DNA from: JABDIP01 sp965237625
GTDB taxonomy: Bacteria; Pseudomonadota; Alphaproteobacteria; DSM-16000; Inquilinaceae
Assembly: GCA_965237625.1 (NCBI GenBank)
Contig: CBDEGD010000026.1
Span: 1-64,000, forward strand
Reading direction: 5' to 3'
DNA length: 64,000 nt
The stretch's first letter is position 1. Each line of letters begins with the position of its first letter. The translations under genes and the position numbers were made by a program. The notes beneath the pieces were generated by a model. It worked only from the letters and a program-made list of their open reading frames with translations. It searched no databases and was not told the DNA's origin. Below are positions 18,592 through 26,760 of the stretch, piece after piece.

Positions 18592-19191
18592 TTATCGGCA
18601 GACCCGATAACTCTCACGGTGGTGATCGACCATCAGGTCGACATAGGCGCCCAGATCGACCTCGGTGAAATTCGCGGCGGTGAAATACTGGTCGCGACGC
18701 AGGCGGCAATAGGTCGGCGCCGAGGCGTCCGCCACCAGCCGGGATTCGGCGTTGGCGACTTCGGTCTGGTAGGTGTCGAACAGCCGGTTGCGATTGCCGG
18801 AGCGATACCGGGCCAGGAACCCGCCAATGGCGTTCTGCGCGGCGCCGAGACTGCCCTCGTGTTCCACGGTGAATTGCTGATAATGATCGAATAGGGCCGG
18901 TTCGCGGTAGAAGCTGTGGCATGTCAGGCCGGTCACCATCATTGCCGTATGCAGCCGGACGGTCTGCTCCGCCGCGATTTCCTCCTCGGTCATGCAGGCA
19001 CCCGATGGATGCCCAATGGGCGCGAAGGTCACCGGCTCGACGAAGGCCGTCACCGGGACCGTCACGGGGGCCGCGGCAGGTGCTGTCGGCGGCGCTACGG
19101 CGGCGGACGCCATGGATTGGCGTGGCGATTTCATGGATTGGCAGGCTGTGGCCATGGCGATTATCGCCATCAGATAAGCAAGACGTCGCAT
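18592..19191 (-). CDS. Putative lipoprotein of unknown function
   Basis: The 199-residue product begins MRRLAYLMAIIAMATACQS, a lipoprotein signal with lipobox A-T-A-C, cleaving before Cys17. An Ala/Pro/Val-rich linker runs to about residue 60, followed by a helical domain with three further Cys (GACMTEEE, LTCHSF, TYCRLR) and a fourth in the C-terminal YRVCR, which could form two disulfides. No family is recognised. It lies upstream of the ArsI/CadI-like gene on the same strand; the 98-base gap leaves a shared transcript uncertain. The 252 bases upstream to the SYLF gene hold nothing I can name. Confidence 0.65.
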   Translation of the reverse strand: MRRLAYLMAIIAMATACQSMKSPRQSMASAAVAPPTAPAAAPVTVPVTAFVEPVTFAPIGHPSGACMTEEEIAAEQTVRLHTAMMVTGLTCHSFYREPALFDHYQQFTVEHEGSLGAAQNAIGGFLARYRSGNRNRLFDTYQTEVANAESRLVADASAPTYCRLRRDQYFTAANFTEVDLGAYVDLMVDHHRESYRVCR

Positions 19192-19443
19192 GAGTTGATA
19201 TTCCCCCAACGCTAATTGCCGCCGATGTGTATCCCCACACAATATCGGCTTACAGCGATGATGCGGCAGCGCACCCTAACGGCGGGTAAACAACGTGTTA
19301 AGGGCACCGGTCGCGGCCGTTTGTCACGCCGGCCCAGGCGAGAAGCGGGTTTGGTCGACTTCAGAATGGCCCGCCTGCGGAAAATAGCAGGCCGGCGCCG
19401 AAACCGACAGCGCCAAAGGCGCCATCGGCTTCGGGTCGTCGGT

Positions 19444-20116
19444 CTAACGCGGCAGCGCCGCGCTCAGCGCCGTCGATTGCGGGTTGGCATGTTGGCCTGA
19501 GAAGATGGCCCGGCTGCCGGCGGTCCTGCCGTAATAGGCGGCGTTCCAGTCTTCTTTCTCGGAGATGACACCGCCTTCCAGCGCGCCGCCGAGAAACAGC
19601 CCCTTCCCGCGGGAAAAGGCATACATGTCGGCATTGGAATCGAAAGCGGTCTGGGCCTCGAGGCCGGCGCCGATGGCGAACAGGGAAGCGCTGACATCGA
19701 CGCCGATCCGGCCCTTTCGGTCGAGGATGGCGTTCAGCCCGTCATCGGTCATGATCGACAGAACCAGCTCGGACACCTCGCCACCGAACTGCAACCCGAT
19801 CGAACCGCTGGCCAGGATCATGAAGGATGGGTCGCTCCAGCTGCCGTCGGCATTGCGGGCCATGAGGACGCCATTGCCGCCCTCGCCGCCCAGGATGAAA
19901 CCACCCTTATAACAGGGACGGCACGATCAGCACCGCCTGGGCGGTCTGCAAATTGGTGTGAAGCGGTGCGTAATCAGGGTCGGCCAACAGGGACTCGATC
20001 GTGAGCCGGGCCCGCTCGACCAGCTCTTCCTGATCGGTAAGCGCCAGGGCCGGTGTGGACAGCCCCAAGCTGAGTGTGAGAGCCGTGACGATGGACATGA
20101 TACGATTGCGCAGCAT
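19444..20116 (-). pseudogene. SYLF/YSC84-domain secreted protein, frameshifted
   Basis: The N-terminal part has a signal peptide (MLRNRIMSIVTALTLSLGL...ALA) and helix ERARLTIESLLADPDY, then AVLIVPSLL and a stop. The downstream frame continues GGFILGGEGGNGVLMARN to ALSAALPR, the conserved lipid-binding SYLF core (AVLIVPSL-x-K-x-GF-x-GG-x-G-G-x-G-V-x-x-A-R). Removing one T of CTGTTATAAGG (extra base at about 19911) joins them as PSLYKGGFILGG, about 223 residues. ATG 20116 has AAGGAG upstream. Bacterial SYLF proteins are secreted and of uncertain role, with phosphoinositide binding known only for eukaryotic members. Error or recent mutation is likelier than old decay. Confidence 0.75.
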
Positions 20117-20222
20117 TGCGCGTGCTCCTTGTTGATGCTTGCGGCATCCCGATTGTTGCAATGATCGATAGTGCCCGATTGCGTCGGATTCGCGGCGGCG
20201 ACGCCTCCGAAGACAAACCGGC

Positions 20223-21038
20223 TCAGGCCATGGCCGCCAGGGCGATCAGCATGGCGATCTCCACGCTCTGCTGGGCGGCGCCGAGCACGTCGCCGGTATA
20301 CCCTCCGATCTGCCGCAGCACCAGAAAGCCGAGACCGGCGAAGGCGAGCGTCGCGACCAGCAGAGCCGCCAAGGCGTGGCCGAAGGGCAGGACCACCAGA
20401 GCGACGGCCGCCGCCACCGCGACTGTCACAATCATGCGTTCCGCCGGTTGCCGGCCGTGCGAGGCCGCCAGCCCATCGGCCCGGGCCGGTGGCAGCCAGG
20501 CCATGAGCACAGGCCAACTGGCCCGCGATACAGCGCCGGCGGCGACCATCGCGCCGACCGGCGCCCAGCCGAACGGGATGGCGCCGATGGCCAGCACTCG
20601 AGCGCTCAGGGCAACAATCAGGGCCAGCGCCCCGTAACTGCCGATCCGGCTGTCGCGCATGATCGCAAGCTTCGAATCCCGGCTGTCCCCACCGCCCAGC
20701 CCGTCCGCCAAGTCGGCCAACCCGTCTTCGTGTAAGGCGCCGGTCACCATCATCTGCCCGGCCACCGCGACCAGGGCCGCAATCGCGGTCGGTACGCCCA
20801 CCCATGCCAGCAGGAAGTACAGCAATCCGGCGGCCAATCCGATCGCCGCGCCGACCAGCGGCCCTGCCCTCAGCGAGCGCGCGGCAAGGTCTGGCGGCAT
20901 CTCTCCCGACCAGCGGATCGGCAGCCGGGTCAGGAAGATCGCCGAGGCGTGAATCTCGTCCCGCCAATCCTGCAACTCGGCCAGCATGGACCATTGCCGC
21001 GGGTCGGCGGGTTCGCCTGATTCGGGTGGTTCATTCAT
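20223..21038 (-). CDS. cobS: Adenosylcobinamide-GDP ribazoletransferase (cobalamin synthase)
   Basis: The 271-residue integral membrane enzyme joins adenosylcobinamide-GDP and alpha-ribazole (phosphate) to make the last cobalamin intermediate. The signature GALHEDGLADLADGLGGG near residue 80 with DSRIGSYG near 112 is diagnostic. About seven hydrophobic segments follow. I choose ATG 21038 (MNEPPESGEPADPRQW), as the longer frame adds a basic stretch not seen in the family. It is divergent from cobT, its partner in nucleotide-loop assembly. Confidence 0.92.
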   Translation of the reverse strand: MNEPPESGEPADPRQWSMLAELQDWRDEIHASAIFLTRLPIRWSGEMPPDLAARSLRAGPLVGAAIGLAAGLLYFLLAWVGVPTAIAALVAVAGQMMVTGALHEDGLADLADGLGGGDSRDSKLAIMRDSRIGSYGALALIVALSARVLAIGAIPFGWAPVGAMVAAGAVSRASWPVLMAWLPPARADGLAASHGRQPAERMIVTVAVAAAVALVVLPFGHALAALLVATLAFAGLGFLVLRQIGGYTGDVLGAAQQSVEIAMLIALAAMA

Positions 21039-21176
21039 CACTGGGACAAGGGGTAGCGCTGTTACTTTGCGGCGGCAAGCACGGTGCGGTGTCGGGCTTT
21101 GACTGGCCGGCCCATACGTGGCACAGAGCCGGTCAGTACCTCCGTCGACACCCAATTCGAGATATCAGGTTGCTCC

Positions 21177-22205
21177 ATGCCCGCACCGACCGCCGCCATC
21201 AGCTTCGATGAAATCCGCGATCTGGTCCGCAACCTGCCGGGGCCCGATCTGGAGGCGGGGACCGCCGCCCGGCAGCGTGAGTCCCGATTGACCAAGCCGG
21301 CCGGGGCCCTGGGCCGGCTGGAAGAGATCGCCTATTGGATGGCGTCCTGGCAGGGCCGGCATCCGGCCGAACTGCGCCACCCCAGGGTAGCGGTCTTCGC
21401 CGGCAATCACGGGGTGGCGGCCGCCCGGGGCGTGTCCGCCTTTCCGGTCGCGGTGACCGCCCAGATGGTGGCCAACTTCAGTGCCGGCGGGGCAGCGGTC
21501 AACCAGCTCTGCCAGGTCGCCGACAGCGATCTCAGGGTCTACGAGCTCGACCTCGACACCCCAACCGCCGATTTCACCCGGGGCCCCGCCATGGATGAGG
21601 AGGGCTGCGCCCGCGCCATGGCCTACGGCATGATGGGCGTCGATCAGGGGCTTCACTTGCTTTGCCTCGGCGAAATGGGGATCGGCAACACCACCTCCGC
21701 CTCGGCCCTGTGCACCGCGCTGTTCGAGGGTGCGGCAGAGGATTGGGTCGGCCCTGGCACCGGGGTTGACGCGGCTGGCCGGGCGCGCAAGATCGCTGCC
21801 GTGGAGGCCGGCATCGCGGCCAACCGGTCGGCGCTTGGCGACCCGCTGGAGGTGTTGCGCTGCCTTGGCGGCTACGAGCTGGCGGCGATCGCCGGGGCGA
21901 TCCTGGCGGCCCGTTTGGCGCAGACGCCGGTGCTGTTGGACGGCTTCGCCTGCACCGCCGCGGCCGCTGTTCTATGGGCCATCGATCCCAAGGCGCTGGA
22001 CCATTGCCTGGTCGCCCATGTCTCGGCGGAGCCCGGTCACCGGCGGCTGCTGGATCGCATCGGACGCGAGGCGATCCTCGATCTGGGGATGCGGCTGGGC
22101 GAGGCCTCCGGCGCGGCGCTGGCCATCAACATCATCCGGGCCGCCGTTGAGTGCCATGCCGGCATGGCCACCTTCGACGAGGCCGGGGTCGGCGGCAAGG
22201 CCTGA
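21177..22205 (+). CDS. cobT: Nicotinate-nucleotide--dimethylbenzimidazole phosphoribosyltransferase
   Basis: The 342-residue enzyme makes alpha-ribazole-5'-phosphate from dimethylbenzimidazole and nicotinate mononucleotide. Motifs: SRLTKPAGALGRLEE near residue 37, FAGNHGV near 73, LGEMGIGNTTSASAL near 162, and the catalytic Glu region GVGGKA at the very C-terminus. ATG 21177 follows AGGTTG and gives the normal N-terminus. The 138 bases between cobS and cobT contain no sequence resembling a cobalamin riboswitch. Confidence 0.93.
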   Translation: MPAPTAAISFDEIRDLVRNLPGPDLEAGTAARQRESRLTKPAGALGRLEEIAYWMASWQGRHPAELRHPRVAVFAGNHGVAAARGVSAFPVAVTAQMVANFSAGGAAVNQLCQVADSDLRVYELDLDTPTADFTRGPAMDEEGCARAMAYGMMGVDQGLHLLCLGEMGIGNTTSASALCTALFEGAAEDWVGPGTGVDAAGRARKIAAVEAGIAANRSALGDPLEVLRCLGGYELAAIAGAILAARLAQTPVLLDGFACTAAAAVLWAIDPKALDHCLVAHVSAEPGHRRLLDRIGREAILDLGMRLGEASGAALAINIIRAAVECHAGMATFDEAGVGGKA

Positions 22206-22386
22206 CCGGCATTTTCCAGATCTGAGAAGGCGGTCAATCCGATTTCGCGAGTCCAGCGCTCAGGGCGTCCGCCGCCGTCGTCATCAATGACCTTGCAGCC
22301 GTTCGGCAATAGTCCCGAACCTTGTCATCCGATCCCCACGATGCCGCCGGAAATACGCCGATCCTGGTGACGGTTGCAACTGGATA

Positions 22387-22419
22387 TTGTCACACCGTGT
22401 GTCGGGCTTTGTCACACCG
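22387..22419. promoter_or_regulatory. Two 11-bp direct repeats with 22-bp period
   Basis: TTGTCACACCG occurs at 22387-22397 and 22409-22419, exactly two helical turns apart, in the 466-base gap between cobT and the RegA-type gene. The spacing suggests side-by-side binding of a regulator. Identity unknown. Confidence 0.35.
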
Positions 22420-22545
22420 CCTGTCCGCGGGCCTTGTTAAGATTCGGGCATGCCTCGCCGATTGGCTAAGCCCACTTGGACTGTCTCCGGCGTCCTCTGC
22501 AAATCGAAATAGTAGTGCAACCACGAAATGCGCGATAAAAGTGAA

Positions 22546-22569
22546 ATGACGAGTAGAAATTCTCGTCAT
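22546..22569. promoter_or_regulatory. Perfect 8-bp inverted repeat upstream of the RegA-type gene
   Basis: ATGACGAG (22546-22553) and CTCGTCAT (22562-22569) with an 8-base AT-rich spacer, about 100 bases before the response-regulator start. It could be an operator or an RNA hairpin in the leader. The rest of this intergenic region shows nothing else recognisable. Confidence 0.35.
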
Positions 22570-22671
22570 AACTTGCTGCAGTGTGCATACTGATGTTTAT
22601 GAGTCGGGATGGTTGTCGAATGACTCCAAAGGCCTACTATCAATAACATTGAATTGTCTCAGGTTCCGGCG

Positions 22672-23244
22672 ATGGATACGAGAAGCGAGGCAGGAGTGAG
22701 AGTGGTCGGCGAGGTGTCGCATCAATTGCTGGTCCTCGACGACGATATCTGTATGCGCAACTGGCTTTCCCGCGCCCTCGAACGACGCGGTTTCGTCCCG
22801 CATTGCGCGGCTACGCTTGCCGAAGCGAACACACTCTTGCGACGGGTAGCTCCACCCTTTGCCGTCATCGATATGCGGCTTGAGGACGGCAACGGCCTTG
22901 AGATCATTCCAGCGATCAGGGCAGTTCAGCCGGAAGCGCACATTGTCGTCCTGACCGGGTACGGCAACCTCGCCTCGGCAGTGGCGGCGATCAAGGCTGG
23001 CGCCAACGACTATCTGGCGAAACCCGCGGATGCGGCCCAGATTGAGGCGTCGCTGTTGTCAAGCGAGGACAAGAGCCTGCCGCCGCCGCCGGACAGCCCT
23101 ATGTCGGCGGACCGGGTTCGGTGGGAGCACATTCAACGGGTGTTCGAGCAGTGCAGCCGAAATGTGTCCGAGACGGCGCGCCGGCTCAAGATGCATCGTC
23201 GTACCCTGCAGCGGATTCTCAACAAACACGCCCCCCGACGCTGA
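22672..23244 (+). CDS. regA: RegA/ActR/PrrA-type redox response regulator
   Basis: The 190-residue protein has a receiver domain (about 17-130) with acidic pair LDDD, phospho-acceptor Asp in FAVIDMRLEDGNGLE, LTGYG and the conserved Lys in YLAKPAD. A Pro-rich hinge (LPPPPDSP) leads to a Fis-type helix-turn-helix, SETARRLKMHRRTLQRIL, ending HAPRR. That compact receiver-hinge-Fis layout is specific to the RegA/ActR/PrrA family, which controls redox-dependent genes with the RegB/ActS kinase. No regB is in the window. ATG 22672 is chosen; TTG 22654 is in frame. Confidence 0.88.
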   Translation: MDTRSEAGVRVVGEVSHQLLVLDDDICMRNWLSRALERRGFVPHCAATLAEANTLLRRVAPPFAVIDMRLEDGNGLEIIPAIRAVQPEAHIVVLTGYGNLASAVAAIKAGANDYLAKPADAAQIEASLLSSEDKSLPPPPDSPMSADRVRWEHIQRVFEQCSRNVSETARRLKMHRRTLQRILNKHAPRR

Positions 23245-23305
23245 ATTGGTTGCGCTGAATTGGCGGCGCTGATCGGGCTCTGGCCGATCTGCCTGAGGTT
23301 CGGAA

Positions 23306-24544
23306 CTACTCGGATTTGGCCGCCAGCAGAGTGTCGATATGGCGTCCCTGGAACAGGGATATGCCCATGTTATGGCCCATTCTCAGGGCGTTCTCGCTTT
23401 CGCAGCGGCACATGATGATGCGGCCGACGCCGGCGGCGCGCACCGCGCTTTCCAGGGCAGCGATGGCATCTTGACCCATGCTACCCAGCAAATCGTCGCT
23501 CCAGTGCATCTTGAGCAGGTCGAGTCCCAACTTCCCGCGGTCCACGAAGGGCAAGGTCAGATGGTTCAGCCCATCGATGCAAACTCTGAAGCCGAGTTCG
23601 CGCAGGTATTCCCGGGCGAACAGATATGCCGGCATGTCGGAGAAGATGTCGATCTGCTGGAGCTCGACGATCAGCCGGCCGCGAACGCCCTGGCCGATTG
23701 ACTGCTCGAAGCGCCGGAATTCGGCGGACAGGACCGTGGAGACGTTCAGATTGAGGCTGAACGCCTTGGTGGTCTTGGCATAATCATGAACCACCTGGCG
23801 GAGGACCCGACCGTCCAGGGTCCGGGTCAAATGCTGGAACAACCAGGGGTCCGATGCGATCGACACGCCGGGCAGCAGGGTGCGCCCGAGATCGTCGATC
23901 GAGACATACATCTCGTGGAATATGGTCTCCGGGGGATCGTCCGGCGTCATCGCGCAGACCGGCTGCTGGCGCATGAGGGCAGAAAGATCGGCGTTGGCCA
24001 GCGCCTCTTCAAGCTTGCCAAGCTGCGCCGGAGTCAGGTCTCGCTCGACCAATACAGCCGGCCCCGCGGCCGTGTTTTCCGCACTATCGTTTTCGTGGCG
24101 CTGAGCTTCGCTGAGATCGAACAGGCGGCGGGTCAGGGCGACGAATTGAGGGTAGTCGCGCTCAAGCGCGTAGCGGGTGCGGAAACCGTCCTGCGAGTCG
24201 CCGTCGGAGGGCTGCGCGATCGGGTCGTCGCTGAGCATCTGACGCAGCCGCTCCACCGCGCCGTCAATCTCTTCGGACTGCCCGTCATCGCCGACAAAGA
24301 TCATGTCCCCGGCGATGGTTCGGTAAAGCTGGCCGTCCATGCCACCGACCGACTCCTCGAACTGTTGGACGGCGATCTCGATCTGTTTTTCGCGATGGTC
24401 TTGGCCGCCCAGCGCCGACATATGAATATGCAGCGCAAGGCGGCCAGCCAGGTTGCGCTCGAGACGTACGGCGTGGTCCAGCAGGGCATATTCCTGGCTG
24501 GCGACCGGTGGCGGTGGGCTTGCAACTGCTGTAGCAAGAGTCAT
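23306..24544 (-). CDS. Degenerate EAL-domain protein, probably without phosphodiesterase activity
   Basis: The 412-residue protein starts MTLATAVAS at 24544. Residues 1-170 are helical with no known domain. About 175-405 has the shape of an EAL fold: QQPVCAMTPDDPPETIF, SLNLNVSTVLS, GFRVCIDGLNH, LDLLKMHWSDDL and ALRMGHNMGISLFQGRHI, the last matching the usual AxxLGxxxxQGxx end. The EAL catalytic Glu and the DDFG loop are replaced (here IDGLN), so c-di-GMP hydrolysis is unlikely. A binding or regulatory role is inferred. Convergent with the RegA-type gene. Confidence 0.7.
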   Translation of the reverse strand: MTLATAVASPPPPVASQEYALLDHAVRLERNLAGRLALHIHMSALGGQDHREKQIEIAVQQFEESVGGMDGQLYRTIAGDMIFVGDDGQSEEIDGAVERLRQMLSDDPIAQPSDGDSQDGFRTRYALERDYPQFVALTRRLFDLSEAQRHENDSAENTAAGPAVLVERDLTPAQLGKLEEALANADLSALMRQQPVCAMTPDDPPETIFHEMYVSIDDLGRTLLPGVSIASDPWLFQHLTRTLDGRVLRQVVHDYAKTTKAFSLNLNVSTVLSAEFRRFEQSIGQGVRGRLIVELQQIDIFSDMPAYLFAREYLRELGFRVCIDGLNHLTLPFVDRGKLGLDLLKMHWSDDLLGSMGQDAIAALESAVRAAGVGRIIMCRCESENALRMGHNMGISLFQGRHIDTLLAAKSE

Positions 24545-24685
24545 GGCGGATACTCTGAAAAGCCTTATAAAAATGCGCGACCGCCCAATTCGGCGGCCTC
24601 TCGGCACGCTTCCAGATCATAGGAAAATCGTTAAAGTCACCTGAATTACAATTTAATCCCCGGCAGAGCCGACCATCGGCCGGGT

Positions 24686-25165
24686 TCAGGATAGACCGGG
24701 ATCCTCGATCCGGTGCAGTCTCCCGGCCGTCGCCGCAGCAAAGCGCAGCAGGACCGATCGGCGTCGCGCCGCGTTCAGCGGTTGCTCCGGCGCCTCTCGC
24801 AAGATCGATGCCTCGTAGGCGTCGGCCACCAGCAACCCGCAGCTTTCCGGGATCAATTCCTGCGGGAAATCGGCGCGCACGGCGAAATAAAATAAGTCGC
24901 AGTAGTCCCGATATTCCGGCCATTTGCTGTCGGCGCGGAAATCCGCGACCGAACTCTTGACCTCGACAATCGTGAACCTGCCCTTGCCATCGACCGCGAT
25001 GATGTCGGCACGGCGGCCGCCCTTCAGCGTGAACTCGGTAAGGCTCGCGAGGCCATGAGCGGCAAGCGTTCGGCGAACCCCGCGCTTGATTTCGGCCGCG
25101 GCGTCACCGGGCTGCGGGCCCGCATCGGGCATGGTTAACCCGGTGGGCTTTTTGCCGCTTTTCAT
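24686..25165 (-). CDS. mmcB: MmcB-family DNA repair protein (SOS regulon)
   Basis: The 159-residue protein has a PD-(D/E)xK nuclease-like core: GGRRADIIAVDGKGRFTIVEVKSS near residues 49-72, with Asp and E-V-K as the expected metal-binding set, then DFRADSKWPEYRDYCDLFYFAV. This matches MmcB, an alphaproteobacterial protein linked to DNA-damage repair and LexA control in Caulobacter. A LexA box GTTC-N7-GTTC ends 9 bases before the start codon, which supports both start and identity. Confidence 0.88.
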   Translation of the reverse strand: MKSGKKPTGLTMPDAGPQPGDAAAEIKRGVRRTLAAHGLASLTEFTLKGGRRADIIAVDGKGRFTIVEVKSSVADFRADSKWPEYRDYCDLFYFAVRADFPQELIPESCGLLVADAYEASILREAPEQPLNAARRRSVLLRFAAATAGRLHRIEDPGLS

Positions 25166-25173
25166 CGCCGAAT

Positions 25174-25188
25174 GTTCCGTATACGTTC
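25174..25188. promoter_or_regulatory. LexA (SOS) box of mmcB
   Basis: GTTC-CGTATAC-GTTC at 25174-25188 is a perfect match to the alphaproteobacterial LexA site GTTC-N7-GTTC (direct repeat). It lies 9 bases upstream of the mmcB start codon, where LexA would block transcription. Confidence 0.85.
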
Positions 25189-25247
25189 CGTTAATGATCT
25201 ATTTACCAGACCGGATTTCTTCTTTCTAGATCAGTGGCATTTTTAGA

Positions 25248-25277
25248 TTGCCAGCATTTGATCTTAATTGATATAAT
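25248..25277 (+). promoter_or_regulatory. Strong sigma-70 type promoter for the trypsin-like protease gene
   Basis: TTGCCA (25248-25253), an 18-base spacer and TATAAT (25272-25277): five of six and six of six consensus bases, in an AT-rich stretch 68 bases before ATG 25346. Confidence 0.55.
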
Positions 25278-25345
25278 GTTACGTGAAATGGTTAACGCAT
25301 TGTCGGTTGCATGAAGTGACCGGCGGCCAGGAAGGCAAAAAAAGC

Positions 25346-26180
25346 ATGAAGCTCCTTATCGTCGCGCGTTGCGCCCGTCGCCGTATTTGCGGCCCTCGCG
25401 ATCTTCGTTTCCACCAGCGCTTTCGCCGATAGCGACCGTAAGCTTCATGCCCTGTTCGGCGCCGATGACCGGACTTTCGTCGTCCCTGAAGGCATGCCGT
25501 GGAGCGCCGTTGGCAAGCTCACCTTCCGCGGCGCCGGTCACTGTTCCGGCGCCATGGTCAGCCCCAGCGTGGTCTTGACCGCGGCCCATTGCCTGTTCAC
25601 CCAGCGCGATGGCGCCATGCTCGATCCGCCGGTCAGCTTCTTCGCAGGTTTTCATATGGGCCGCTACGCCGCCGAGGCGAAAGTCGTCTCATTCTGGGTG
25701 TCGACGGAATACGACTATATGGACTTCCTCAACACCTCGGACATGGATGGACTGGATTACGCCTTCGTATTGCTGTCGAACCCGATTGGCGAGCAGGTCG
25801 GGCATTTCAAGGTGCACGAGCTTGTCGGCGATGAGATCGAGCGGGCAGTTTCCCAGCAATGGGACAAGATCACCCAGGCTGGCTATAGCGGCGATACCGA
25901 ATACCAGCTATCGGCCCATATCGGCTGCCTGATCGTCGACTACTACAGCGACAATACGATCTCCCATGAGTGCGACACCCTGCCCGGCGACAGCGGTTCG
26001 CCGATTTTCATCGAGCGCGATGGGGAATATCGGGTCATCGCGCTGGACTCCGCTGTCTATGAGGGCGCACGGCCCAACAACATCGCCGTCGACAGCCGCG
26101 CCTTCGCGGGCGATCTGGCCGAGTTCATCCGTCGCAACGAACCGTCGGTCGAACTGGCCTCCCGGCCGACACTGAAATAG
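25346..26180 (+). CDS. Secreted trypsin-like serine protease, frameshift in signal peptide
   Basis: The mature region is an S1 chymotrypsin-fold protease: catalytic His in LTAAHC, Asp in MDGLDYAFVLL, Ser in LPGDSGSPIF. The continuous frame has no start codon before ATG 25494, which would remove the first strand. ATG 25346, after AGGAAGG (25328-25334), opens MKLLIVA in another frame, and removing one base at 25364-25367 yields MKLLIVAVAPVAVFAALAIF followed by STSAFADSDRK, a good Sec signal peptide. The intact product would be about 277 residues and periplasmic or extracellular. Natural substrate unknown. As read, the protein would not be exported. Confidence 0.75.
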
Positions 26181-26223
26181 CGCTAACTGTCAGAAGTTAA
26201 TCATAAATTTTCCAAATATTGCC

Positions 26224-26252
26224 TTGACATGGTAGACCGGAAATTGAATAGT
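26224..26252 (+). promoter_or_regulatory. Candidate sigma-70 promoter upstream of the small membrane protein gene
   Basis: A perfect TTGACA (26224-26229) is followed after 17 bases by AATAGT (26247-26252), a four-of-six match to TATAAT. It lies about 95 bases before ATG 26348. Confidence 0.4.
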
Positions 26253-26347
26253 CGTTAATGAATTGTTAACCGTGACACGCAGATGTGCGGACAGTTCAAA
26301 AACATGGTTAATGAAATCCACGTGGATACTATTGGGGGCAGTTGGCA

Positions 26348-26701
26348 ATGTCTGAGATGGCGATGGAAGTGGTGGCGTTTGTTGTCACTCTCACTCTGCT
26401 GCTCTACTTGATTGTTATCGCAATTCAGGGCACGGCATTGGTGGCACAGAGCCTTGTGAGCCGGAAACTTCCCGCCAGACTTTACTTCTCCGACGTGTGC
26501 CAGAACCTCGGCGTGGCGATACCGATTGCCGGGTTCCTCTTCGGCTCGTTGAATTTGATGGTGGTCGGAGTGCTGTTTTTAGCGATCGGCGTACTGATCT
26601 CCGAAGTTCGTTATCGCGAGAACCGGGTTGTCGACGTTTCACTCAGCGTCACGGCGATCCTCAGCATCGGTTCGCTCGGATTGGTGACCTCTCTGGTCTG
26701 A
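26348..26701 (+). CDS. Small integral membrane protein of unknown function
   Basis: The 117-residue protein has four predicted membrane helices (VVAFVVTLTLLLYLIVIAIQ, GVAIPIAGFLFGSL, MVVGVLFLAIGVLI and a final SVTAILSIGSLGLVTSLV). ATG 26348 follows GGGGG (26335-26339); a TTG at 26342 is in frame. No family is recognised. It is monocistronic and convergent with denD, with its own candidate promoter, which argues that it is a real gene. Confidence 0.6.
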   Translation: MSEMAMEVVAFVVTLTLLLYLIVIAIQGTALVAQSLVSRKLPARLYFSDVCQNLGVAIPIAGFLFGSLNLMVVGVLFLAIGVLISEVRYRENRVVDVSLSVTAILSIGSLGLVTSLV

Positions 26702-26760
26702 CGGCCGCCCCCCGGCCCTTCCCCACTCATTCGTCGAATTTTCACCCGCTTCAGCGGGCG

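Noticed and set aside
21039..21176. Possible cobalamin riboswitch between cobS and cobT
   Set aside because: I looked for the conserved B12-box (GCCACTG) and stem pattern and did not find them; the gap is also short for both a riboswitch and two promoters.
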